Under the pieces are notes generated by a model. It did not search any database and was not told the origin of the DNA. It worked only from the letters and a program-made list of their open reading frames with translations. A program made the position numbers and the translations under genes. Source: JBJTUH01 sp044346175 (GTDB lineage Bacteria; Cyanobacteriota; Vampirovibrionia; Vampirovibrionales; JAJTHC01). From it: a stretch of 64,000 nucleotides of DNA. The DNA is taken from the NCBI GenBank assembly GCA_044346175.1, contig JBIIZQ010000004.1:62001-126000 (forward strand). Direction: 5' to 3'. This document shows, in pieces, positions 53,061 through 60,500 of the stretch. Each line of letters starts with the position of its first letter. The stretch's first letter is position 1.

Positions 53061-54647
53061 CTAAGCGGGAGGGGAGGTCTCGCAGGGGAAGCTTCCTACA
53101 TTACCACCACTTAAAATACACACCACAAGATGCTCCTCAGTTGGGAGAAGCTCACTGCGACTCATGGTGACTTGATGGGTTACGCCTGAAGAGCCTTCCA
53201 CTTGGTCGCCCAAGTCAAGATAAACCCCAAGCATGCCTGCCATTAAATGGGTATTTGTGACATTCACAATCGGGATACCAAAACGTTCAAATAAGCGTTG
53301 GTTTCCTGAAGCAACGACTTTGACCTTAATCGCATCGCCGTAACTCGCCGTAAGGTCCTCTAGTCGTATTCCCACGAATTGTACTGAAACTTGTTGTAAG
53401 TGGCTATCCCACGCTGTAGCAAGACGAAATGCTGTGGCAATGCCTGCTAACAAGCCCCCGCCACCAATAGGACACACAATAGAAACACGCTTAATGTTGG
53501 AGGTTGTGGTAAGTACATGCTTGATTTGTCGGTACAATTCTAAACCAATGGTACCTTGCCCAGATACAACCCAAGGATTACCGTAGGGGTCTAGGTAATA
53601 ATCTTGGTTGTGGTCAGCATCGGCCTGCTGCAATGCCCAACGTTTGGCATCGTCGAAGGTTTCACCTTGGAGGGTGACTTGGGCATCAATGCCTAGGTTT
53701 TGACAGTCTGTCACACGTTGACGAATGCCAGCCAGTTTCTTCTCCAAAGTGTTATGAGGGACGACGATATTGACCCGTTTAGGTTTTAAAAGAGAAGCAG
53801 CGTAAAGTACCCCAAGTGCGTGATTCCCTGTAGAGACTGCCAAGATACCAGAATGGGGATTGGATTGTAAAACACGTCCCATGCCCACAAAGGCCCCTCT
53901 CAGTTTATAGGCACGACTTGCAGTGAGGTCTTCCCGTTTGTACCATAAATTGGCGTGTTGCGTGGAGCCGTCAAGGGGGGTCAGACATCCTTGAAGAATA
54001 CGACGACCAGGTTGCTTCTCTGTGACACTAGCGTCACGAAGGGCTTCATAATGATACTCAAGGAAACGGTCCGCATCTTGTGTCAGTGCGTATAAGTGCA
54101 TGAGGGGAATATACTCATTGGGAGAAAGTCCACCACCTGGAATACCAGGAAGGGGTATCATACCCTGAGGGGTGCCAAAAGAGCTTCCAAACCCAGAAGC
54201 CATTCCTGTGGAGACCATGGCGGGGTGCGCAGGTGGTATCGCTGAAGTAGGTGCTGTAAGCGTATGAGGAGAGGAGAGCGCTTGTGTATTTTGGTTTGGG
54301 TAAATATCGTCAAAGAGTGGGTCGTGCGTTTCTTCACAGGACTCCTCTTCTAAAATGCCTGTGGCACGCATGGCATCCTGTACACTCCAGCCCACAGGTG
54401 CCGCCACATGGGGTATGCGAACCTCAGAGTGTCTTTCGGTGGGTCTCTCGGCGAGTGGTTCAGACGGCTTTTTAATCCCAGAACTTAACGCAGCGTGCAT
54501 CTCTACCGTGGCGGTTGCTACAGTACTAGCCTGAGCGTGACGCATTGTTTCCTCAGAAGGGTGTATGGTGTCGTGTATCCCACTTACCATAAGACTCGTA
54601 CCAAGACCAGATTCTGCCATAAAAACCACACGTCTTTCATCCATCAC
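53061..54647 (-). CDS. ilvA: threonine ammonia-lyase-like PLP enzyme with long N-terminal extension
   Basis: The fold-II PLP core covers about residues 205-528. KREDLTASRAYKLRGA holds the PLP lysine (Lys248). AVSTGNHALGVLYAASLL, CPIGGGGLLAGIATAF and VVCILSGGNVGS are typical of threonine dehydratase. It should deaminate threonine to 2-oxobutanoate, the first step of isoleucine synthesis. The position between ilvC and asd supports this. The C-terminal ACT-like regulatory domain is absent, which would suggest the biodegradative or feedback-insensitive form. Residues 1-200 are a long low-complexity extension not seen in usual IlvA. Another PLP lyase activity cannot be excluded. Confidence 0.88.
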   Translation of the reverse strand: MMDERRVVFMAESGLGTSLMVSGIHDTIHPSEETMRHAQASTVATATVEMHAALSSGIKKPSEPLAERPTERHSEVRIPHVAAPVGWSVQDAMRATGILEEESCEETHDPLFDDIYPNQNTQALSSPHTLTAPTSAIPPAHPAMVSTGMASGFGSSFGTPQGMIPLPGIPGGGLSPNEYIPLMHLYALTQDADRFLEYHYEALRDASVTEKQPGRRILQGCLTPLDGSTQHANLWYKREDLTASRAYKLRGAFVGMGRVLQSNPHSGILAVSTGNHALGVLYAASLLKPKRVNIVVPHNTLEKKLAGIRQRVTDCQNLGIDAQVTLQGETFDDAKRWALQQADADHNQDYYLDPYGNPWVVSGQGTIGLELYRQIKHVLTTTSNIKRVSIVCPIGGGGLLAGIATAFRLATAWDSHLQQVSVQFVGIRLEDLTASYGDAIKVKVVASGNQRLFERFGIPIVNVTNTHLMAGMLGVYLDLGDQVEGSSGVTHQVTMSRSELLPTEEHLVVCILSGGNVGSFPCETSPPA

Positions 54648-54678
54648 AATGAGAATACATACCTACCTTAGAGATAGC

Positions 54679-54707
54679 CCCTGCCCTTCCTGATAGAAAA
54701 GGCAGGG
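54679..54707 (-). other. hairpin in the ilvC-ilvA spacer
   Basis: CCCTGCC and GGCAGGG (54679-54685 and 54701-54707) form a 7-bp GC-rich stem. There is no U run, so it is more likely a processing or partial-termination signal inside the cluster than an end of transcription. Confidence 0.35.
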
Positions 54708-54722
54708 ACTGGTCAATACCTG

Positions 54723-55778
54723 TTAGTTACTACTGCGGTCCACGAAACGGCTTTCTTGGAGCCAGCTCATCATGCCACGAAGTTTTTGACCTGTAACTTC
54801 GAGAGGATGTTGACGGTCAGCTTCCACTTTGGCTTTTAGGTTGGGCATCCCTGCACGGTACTCGGTAATCCACTCACGTGCAAAACGACCTGATTGAATA
54901 TCATCGAGGACAGACTTCATCGCCTTTTTGGTTTCATCCGTAATGACACGAGGTCCTCGAGTGACATCGCCATAGCGTGCGGTATCACTGATAGAGTAGC
55001 GCATGTCTTCCAAGCCACCTTCGTACATTAAGTCAACAATGAGTTTTAATTCATGAAGACACTCAAAGTAGGCAAGTTCAGGAGGATACCCAGCTTCTAC
55101 GAGGGTTTCAAACCCTGCTTTTACCAAAGCACTGGCACCACCACAAAGGACGGCTTGTTCACCAAAAAGGTCGGTTTCGGTTTCGTTTTTGAATGTGGTT
55201 TCAATCACACCACCACGACCACCACCGACACAAGCGGCATAACCAAATGCGAGGTCACGGGCTTCGCCTGTGGCATCTTGATGGATGGCAACCAAAGCTG
55301 GTACGCCACGACCACGTTGGAACTCACCACGTACCAAGTGTCCGGGGCCTTTGGGGGCAATTAGAAACACGTTGATGTCGGCAGGTGGGTTAATTTCACC
55401 GTAGTGAATCGAAAAACCATGGCTGAATACTAAGGATTGTCCAGCGCGCATTTTGCCTTGCAAGTACTGCTCATAAATATCTTTATGGAATACATCAGGA
55501 GCTAAAATCATGATGAAGTCAGCCCACTCGGCGACTGCTTCCATATCAAGGACTTCAAAACCAGCTTGCTCAGCTTTTTGACGTGTTGCACTGCCAGCAC
55601 GAAGGGCGATACGTACGTTGGCACCAGAATCTTTAAGATTCATGCTTTGACCAAACCCTTGGCTCCCGAAACCAATCACGGCAATTTTTTGGGTAAGCAA
55701 TTTACTACGGTCAATCTCAGCATCGTAATGTACTTTAAGGGCTTCTTGAGATTGAGGGGCAAGCATTTGAGACATCAT
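54723..55778 (-). CDS. ilvC: ketol-acid reductoisomerase
   Basis: IlvC isomerises and reduces acetolactate or acetohydroxybutyrate in valine/isoleucine synthesis. The NADPH-binding motif IAVIGFGSQGFGQSMNLKDS is followed by the ALRAGSATRQKAEQ specificity loop. The C-terminal part has LFGEQAVLCGGASALVKAGF, GYPPELAYFECLHELKLIVD and YSISDTARYGD, with conserved metal-binding Asp and Glu residues. The size fits the short class I type. It lies 68 bp after ilvN. Confidence 0.96.
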   Translation of the reverse strand: MMSQMLAPQSQEALKVHYDAEIDRSKLLTQKIAVIGFGSQGFGQSMNLKDSGANVRIALRAGSATRQKAEQAGFEVLDMEAVAEWADFIMILAPDVFHKDIYEQYLQGKMRAGQSLVFSHGFSIHYGEINPPADINVFLIAPKGPGHLVRGEFQRGRGVPALVAIHQDATGEARDLAFGYAACVGGGRGGVIETTFKNETETDLFGEQAVLCGGASALVKAGFETLVEAGYPPELAYFECLHELKLIVDLMYEGGLEDMRYSISDTARYGDVTRGPRVITDETKKAMKSVLDDIQSGRFAREWITEYRAGMPNLKAKVEADRQHPLEVTGQKLRGMMSWLQESRFVDRSSN

Positions 55779-55846
55779 AATAGGAAGGAAAACCTTTCAA
55801 AAAAAACACACAAACAACATACAAACAACTAAAACGCTATATTTGA

Positions 55847-56284
55847 TTATAGAACACGCACAGAAGCCGTGGCACTGGCAGTACGAACCTCTTCCGAAAC
55901 GGCATTTTCAGAGCATGAGACGCTTTCGGACCATGCCTCATAATGGGCAAGGTTGGTTATTTTACAAGCTTCAGAAGTGACAAGAAACTCCCGAGTGGCT
56001 GTTTCAATGCCTTGGGCGACCTCACGACTTGAAATCACAGGATGGACACTCAAAGTAAGTACTTGTTGCTGAAGTGATTTGACAAGTTTATTGAACCCTG
56101 CCATATCTTCAAATTCAAAGCTCACAAGGACTTGGACAGTTTGACGGTCATGGCTCAGGGTGCATAAAAAAGCCAAAGGTTGAATCCCTCGGTGGCTTAA
56201 CGCATCCAAGATACGATTCACTGCTCCAGTGCGATTTTGTATCGTAATGGACAGGGTTTTTTGACAGGGCTGTGCGTTCATCAT
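55847..56284 (-). CDS. ilvN: acetolactate synthase small (regulatory) subunit
   Basis: The N-terminal ACT domain reads KTLSITIQNRTGAVNRILDALS and TVQVLVSFEFEDMAGFNKL. It binds valine and feedback-inhibits IlvB. The frame is open to 56401, but those codons overlap the ilvB 3' end and read like non-protein. The ATG pair at 56284/56281 gives 145 residues, near the usual 80-160, and a 73-bp gap to ilvB. Confidence 0.9.
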   Translation of the reverse strand: MMNAQPCQKTLSITIQNRTGAVNRILDALSHRGIQPLAFLCTLSHDRQTVQVLVSFEFEDMAGFNKLVKSLQQQVLTLSVHPVISSREVAQGIETATREFLVTSEACKITNLAHYEAWSESVSCSENAVSEEVRTASATASVRVL

Positions 56285-56357
56285 AGAGAAACTTTCGTGG
56301 TATTTAGGTGTCAAGTCAACATTGTGGCACGAGTTAAAGGAAGTCCAGTAGGATAAT

Positions 56358-58316
56358 CTATCCCATGGTGGCGATACTCGGGTCAGTGAGCATCTCCTCA
56401 TTGGCTTTACCAGCTTCTACCCAAGGGTAAACATCTACTTCTTCATCGACAACAAGGTCAACAATTACAGGACGGTCCGTAATACGGAACGCTTCCTCAA
56501 GGGTTGCATCCAGCTCACTAGGGCAAGTAATACGATAGCCAGCACATCCATAAGCTTCCGCAAGTTTAACATAGTCGGGACCCGTCATACGTACCTCGGA
56601 CTTCCGCTCAAAGAGTTTATCTTGCCATTGGCGTACCATACCCAAATACCCGTTATTGATAATCACAACTTTAACAGGTAATTTGGCTTCTACAGCCGTA
56701 GCCAGCTCTTGAAGGGTCATCTGGAAACTACCGTCACCAGCAATATCCACCACGGTTGCTTCTGGGCGAGCTGCTTTAACCCCTATGGCGGCAGGAAAGC
56801 CAAATCCCATGGTGCCAAGCCCACCCGAGGTAATCCAAGAACGCTTCCCTTGTAAGTTAAACCTTTGGGCTGACCACATCTGATGCTGTCCTACTTCAGT
56901 GGTCACAATGGCATGTTCACCTGCCACTGCATCCAGCATTGCAAACACACGACTAATGGCAAACTGTGGTGTGATGGGTTGACCCTTTTGGGTTTCATAC
57001 ATCGGGGTAGGACGACGGGCTTTGAACCCCTCAATCGTTTTGAGCCAATCTTGATAGTTGGCTTGTGGTATTTCTTTGGTTGCAATCGTTTGCAACGCCT
57101 GAGCTAACACGGCTTTAATATCCCCTTGAATGGCGTAATGCGTGGCAACGTTTTTGTTCAAAGAGGTAGGGTCAAGGTCAATATGAATGACTTTGGCATT
57201 GCGGGCAAAAGTACCTGCTTTACCCGTTTGGCGGTCGTTTAACCGACTCCCCACCACGAGCAATACATCAGACTTGGCCACAGCAATATTTCCCCAGTAA
57301 TGACCGTGCATCCCTGAGTAACCCACGTTTTGAGGATGATTCATAGGCATCCCACTTAAACCCATTAAGGTCATGGCAAAAGGAAGGTTAAAGTGTTCAA
57401 TCAGCGCTAACATTTCTTCAGTTGCATCGGCATGAATAATGCCACCACCACAAAGCACCATAGGACGATCTGCCTCCTGTAGCATCGTCAGCATGGCATC
57501 AACGTCAGTTTGTGTCCAAGCTTGTGCCGCTTTTTGAGGCTGATACCCAGGTAAGCTAATGGTGACTTCATCATAGGGGAGAGGCGTGGATGCACTGGCA
57601 AGTAACACATCTTTAGGAATGTCTACCAAGACAGGACCAGGGCGACCACTACGAGCAATGTAAAACGCCTCTTTTAAAGCCTGCTGAAGCTCGTCCACGT
57701 GTCGTACTAAAACATTATGTTTGGTACAGTTACGAGTCATGGAAACAATATCAGCTTCTTGAAAGGCATCATTACCTAACAGGGTGCTAGGGACGTTGCC
57801 TGTAATCACAACAATAGGGATGGAGTCGTAAAAGGCATCGGCGATAGCCGTGACGGTATTGGTGGCACCTGGGCCTGAGGTTGCCATGGCAACGCCTACT
57901 TTTCCAGTGGCTTTGGCATAGCCTTCTGCCATATGGACGGCACCTTGCTCGTGACGAACAAGAACATGGTTAAGTTGAGGGTACGCATGTAAACCCTCGT
58001 AAATAGAAAGAATGACACCACCAGGTAGCCCAAAAAAAGTATCTACGCCCTCACAGACCATACTCTGAAGGAGTAGATGGGCCCCTGTATGGGGTAACTG
58101 GGCAAATGCTGTGCCATGGTGTGTCATGGGGGTCTCTTGTAACTCTCTTGGAAGGGCCTCTGTAGGAGGGTGTCCTGTGTTGGTGGGTAGTGGCTTTACA
58201 CTGCCGTAGGCATCGCCACCAAGGGTACGAATCCCCAATGATACGGGGTTTTTAGACTTTGAAGCCTTAGCGGAAGTGTCAGCGTGGGCTGCGAAGGAAG
58301 TGGTAGGTGTCATCAT
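56358..58316 (-). CDS. ilvB: acetolactate synthase large (catalytic) subunit
   Basis: IlvB is the thiamin-diphosphate enzyme that condenses pyruvate with pyruvate or 2-oxobutanoate. Glu of VRHEQGAVHMAEGYAKATGK activates TPP. MATSGPGATNTVTAIADAFY and RPGPVLVDIPKDVL follow, and the TPP/Mg motif GDGSFQMTLQELATAVEAKL lies in the last third. The first 75 residues are an N-terminal extension before the usual start TGAHLLLQSMVCEGVDTFFG. It is first in the ilvBNC-ilvA-asd order, about 180 bp after an attenuator terminator. Confidence 0.96.
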   Translation of the reverse strand: MMTPTTSFAAHADTSAKASKSKNPVSLGIRTLGGDAYGSVKPLPTNTGHPPTEALPRELQETPMTHHGTAFAQLPHTGAHLLLQSMVCEGVDTFFGLPGGVILSIYEGLHAYPQLNHVLVRHEQGAVHMAEGYAKATGKVGVAMATSGPGATNTVTAIADAFYDSIPIVVITGNVPSTLLGNDAFQEADIVSMTRNCTKHNVLVRHVDELQQALKEAFYIARSGRPGPVLVDIPKDVLLASASTPLPYDEVTISLPGYQPQKAAQAWTQTDVDAMLTMLQEADRPMVLCGGGIIHADATEEMLALIEHFNLPFAMTLMGLSGMPMNHPQNVGYSGMHGHYWGNIAVAKSDVLLVVGSRLNDRQTGKAGTFARNAKVIHIDLDPTSLNKNVATHYAIQGDIKAVLAQALQTIATKEIPQANYQDWLKTIEGFKARRPTPMYETQKGQPITPQFAISRVFAMLDAVAGEHAIVTTEVGQHQMWSAQRFNLQGKRSWITSGGLGTMGFGFPAAIGVKAARPEATVVDIAGDGSFQMTLQELATAVEAKLPVKVVIINNGYLGMVRQWQDKLFERKSEVRMTGPDYVKLAEAYGCAGYRITCPSELDATLEEAFRITDRPVIVDLVVDEEVDVYPWVEAGKANEEMLTDPSIATMG

Positions 58317-58495
58317 GATTAGTGTTGTGTCTCCGAATACTGATTATAACTTATGCAACGACCTGCTTTGGGCAACCAATTGCCAACGGAAAGTAGCCCT
58401 AAGAGAGGGGCAGGGTAGGTAATAGCACGTACGACGAGAGGTAGCATGGAAAGCGATGTATCCTTCTAAAATGATGGAAGAGAGGTACTAATAGC

Positions 58496-58537
58496 AAAAA
58501 AACAAAAAACCCGCTGATTGTGTTGCGAATCAGCCGG
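58496..58537 (-). terminator. attenuator terminator of the ilv leader
   Basis: On the minus strand CCGGCTGATT (58537-58528) pairs with AATCAGCGGG (58519-58510) with one internal mismatch. A 14-base U-rich run at 58509-58496 (TTTTTTGTTTTTTT) follows. It lies 180 bp before ilvB and after the leader ORF. The loop is eight bases. Confidence 0.85.
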
Positions 58538-58609
58538 TGGAGAGAGAACTTGATTGGGACGTGAGTGCTTTTAGGGCAGTGTGTCCGTTAATCAGTGTTC
58601 CCCACCGGC
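58533..58609 (-). promoter_or_regulatory. antiterminator pairing of the ilv attenuator
   Basis: GCCGGTGG at the end of the leader ORF (plus-strand 58602-58609) is complementary to CCACCGGC at 58533-58540. The helix extends to 11 bp with one G-U. The second segment is also the 5' arm of the terminator. The two structures are mutually exclusive, so a ribosome stalled earlier in the leader would favour read-through. Confidence 0.75.
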
Positions 58610-58666
58610 AAAGCCAATGAGGAGCATAATGCTAACGAGGACGTGATGGGTTGAAAACTGTTTCAT
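58592..58666 (-). CDS. ilv operon leader peptide
   Basis: A 24-codon frame starts with ATG at 58666 and ends with TGA at 58594-58592. Residues 9-17 read VLVSIMLLI, so seven of nine consecutive codons are Val, Leu or Ile, the products of the pathway. The Ala-Gly-Gly codons after them contain the sequence that pairs with the terminator arm. No strong ribosome binding site is visible. The peptide itself need not be functional. It is too short for ordinary gene prediction. Confidence 0.8.
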   Translation of the reverse strand: MKQFSTHHVLVSIMLLIGFAGGEH

Positions 58667-58751
58667 CGCTGTTGAAGGTTAAACACCAACCAATTTTGAG
58701 AAAAGACAATCAGAATGCAATCGAGAACCCAACAAAAAATCTTAACACAAT

Positions 58752-58772
58752 GATACCTAAAGCCTAGGTATC
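58752..58772. promoter_or_regulatory. 21-bp palindrome upstream of the ilv leader
   Basis: GATACCTA (58752-58759) and TAGGTATC (58765-58772) are perfect arms around AAGCC. It overlaps a weak minus-strand promoter candidate (TTGCAC and TAAGAT, plus coordinates 58793-58798 and 58770-58775, spacing 17). It may be an operator for the ilv operon or for the divergent effector gene. Confidence 0.4.
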
Positions 58773-58970
58773 TTAGCATTAAATGACATAAAGTGCAAGT
58801 TTTAATGGCGAGTGTTTCTTTTACGGGTTTGAAGTGTAAGCCTATTCCTGAAGCGTGCATGCGGAGAGTCGTAGGTGCTATTTTTCCATCTATTATGCTG
58901 AAAAAGGAGTGTGTTATAGCGTGCGTGTTACAGAAGTCGCAACCCATTTGCATAAAGAGGGATTCATGCC

Positions 58971-60296
58971 ATGATGTGTTTCTACAGTACAAAACAGGGC
59001 AAAAGACGGTTTTTACAAGATGATTTTCAAGGTTCTATTTATGATTGTCCTCATCATGGGGAGGAAGCTCGTTCTCACAAAAGAGATTCCGACGCATTTG
59101 ATGCTGTCGTAAAACGTTTGGGGAAAACAGGACTTCAAACAGAGAAGGACTATCAAGACTTTCATGGTGTGTTGGCACGTTTAAAGTATGCTCCTTTACC
59201 TAAAGAGCAAAACTTATGGCAAACCGTATGGAAGGACATGCCTCCTTCTCGTACGAGTTTAGAAGACTTCATGAGTTATGACATGCAAGAGCGTCATAAT
59301 ATCCGAGCGATTCAAGGACTTATGTCACCTCGAATCCCAGACGATATTGAGCATCTTGACCCAAACCTGTATCGTCATCTTATAGGGAAAGAACCTTCTG
59401 ATATTTCGACGCTTGAAATGCCTTACGGGCATAAGGATTTGTGGCACGTAAAGCCTGCTTATCCTGGTGGTAATGACGTGCGTAAGTTATCAAATAATGC
59501 TGAAGAGGGCAGGGTGTACCAAGGGCGTATTGTCAAGGAGCAAAAAGCACCAAGCCCTAAACCTTCTTCACACCCCTCACCAAAAACGCTTGCCGAGTAT
59601 GCAGAACAAGATAAAATGGTTGAAGTGGATAATTTAGAGGTATTAGGGACTACTACTAATACTATAGATTCCCTTATAAAAGACGTAGACTTTGTCAATA
59701 AGGCAGGTATCAATTTTAAAAAGTATGTCGGTAAAACATCCAAAGCTTTTGATATAGGCACACTAGTGATTGAGAGTGCAAATGATTTAGCCCAAAATAA
59801 AACCATAGAAACGGTCAGGGATAACCTCAATCGTAACTTATTGGCTATTGGAATAGGTGTTGGTATAACAGGCTTAACAGTTGCTGCACTGGCTGATCCA
59901 TATGTAACATTGGCGATTACAACAGCAGTCACTACAATGCTATCAAGAGTTCCCATGGAGGGTCGTGAAAAGGTTATCCAAACTACTTCTAATGTGATTA
60001 AAGGAGCAATAACTGCCTTGGCAGGTAGTAAAGCATCAGAATTATATAAAAACATGGCACCCAAAGTAGAGCAAAAATATAATCTTCCAAAACCGAAACC
60101 AAAACCCAAGCCATGGCCTCCTGGTGCTAACCCAAAATCTATGACCCCTGCACAGTATTATCGTGGGCTTTCTGCTAGAGATCCTTATGCTTTTAATGAC
60201 TTTTTTTTAGGAAACTACCCAACGTTACATGCACAGGAGAAAAAACGCCTTGATGCCTTATATAAAAAGGGTTCAAAGCGTTTACCTCTCAAGTAA
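58971..60296 (+). CDS. putative polymorphic effector/toxin 2 with shared CPHH header and hydrophobic hairpin
   Basis: This 441-residue protein has at residues 2-29 the same header as the protein at 49212-50654 (ending FQGSIYDCPHH). It also has GRVYQGRIV at 180-188 and then a Ser/Pro/Lys linker. The C-terminal half is different: two adjacent hydrophobic Gly/Ala-rich stretches at about 289-308 and 309-325 (LLAIGIGVGITGLTVAALAD, YVTLAITTAVTTML) with a weaker one at 342-352. A PKPKPKPKPWPP spacer and a basic C-terminal 55 residues follow. The hydrophobic hairpin suggests membrane insertion, as in pore-forming toxins. The next gene encodes a multi-span membrane protein. Toxicity is an inference. 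ATG at 58974 is an alternative start. Confidence 0.6.
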   Translation: MMCFYSTKQGKRRFLQDDFQGSIYDCPHHGEEARSHKRDSDAFDAVVKRLGKTGLQTEKDYQDFHGVLARLKYAPLPKEQNLWQTVWKDMPPSRTSLEDFMSYDMQERHNIRAIQGLMSPRIPDDIEHLDPNLYRHLIGKEPSDISTLEMPYGHKDLWHVKPAYPGGNDVRKLSNNAEEGRVYQGRIVKEQKAPSPKPSSHPSPKTLAEYAEQDKMVEVDNLEVLGTTTNTIDSLIKDVDFVNKAGINFKKYVGKTSKAFDIGTLVIESANDLAQNKTIETVRDNLNRNLLAIGIGVGITGLTVAALADPYVTLAITTAVTTMLSRVPMEGREKVIQTTSNVIKGAITALAGSKASELYKNMAPKVEQKYNLPKPKPKPKPWPPGANPKSMTPAQYYRGLSARDPYAFNDFFLGNYPTLHAQEKKRLDALYKKGSKRLPLK

Positions 60297-60309
60297 ATAT
60301 ACTGACTTA

Positions 60310-60341
60310 CATCGCCTTCTTTATAAATAAAGGAGGCGATG
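60310..60341 (+). terminator. strong hairpin after effector 2
   Basis: CATCGCCTTCTTTAT (60310-60324) and ATAAAGGAGGCGATG (60327-60341) pair over 15 bp with one G-U and a two-base loop. No U run follows, so it may attenuate or process rather than end transcription into the membrane-protein gene. Confidence 0.55.
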
Positions 60342-60500
60342 CACTATATGCTTAAGTTATAATGAGCCTATAATTTAATTTTTTCGTTTTTTATGGTAAA
60401 TAAAATCTATATTGATTCATGGTTGGATCTAAAGTTTCTAAAAACCAAAAACTATGTTTTACGATGTTTCTTCCTCTTTTCAAAATAGGACTATATGTAA

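Noticed and set aside
56285..56401. N-terminal extension of ilvN
   Set aside because: It overlaps the ilvB 3' end, and the residues do not fit an ACT protein; the ATG at 56284 gives a normal IlvN.
58663..58992. 109-aa minus-strand ORF overlapping the ilv leader and effector 2 start
   Set aside because: It runs through the promoter region, covers the start of a real plus-strand gene and has no protein-like pattern. It is a shadow of non-coding sequence.
58793..59023. 76-aa plus-strand ORF before effector 2
   Set aside because: It overlaps the start of the header protein in another frame and has no recognisable domain.
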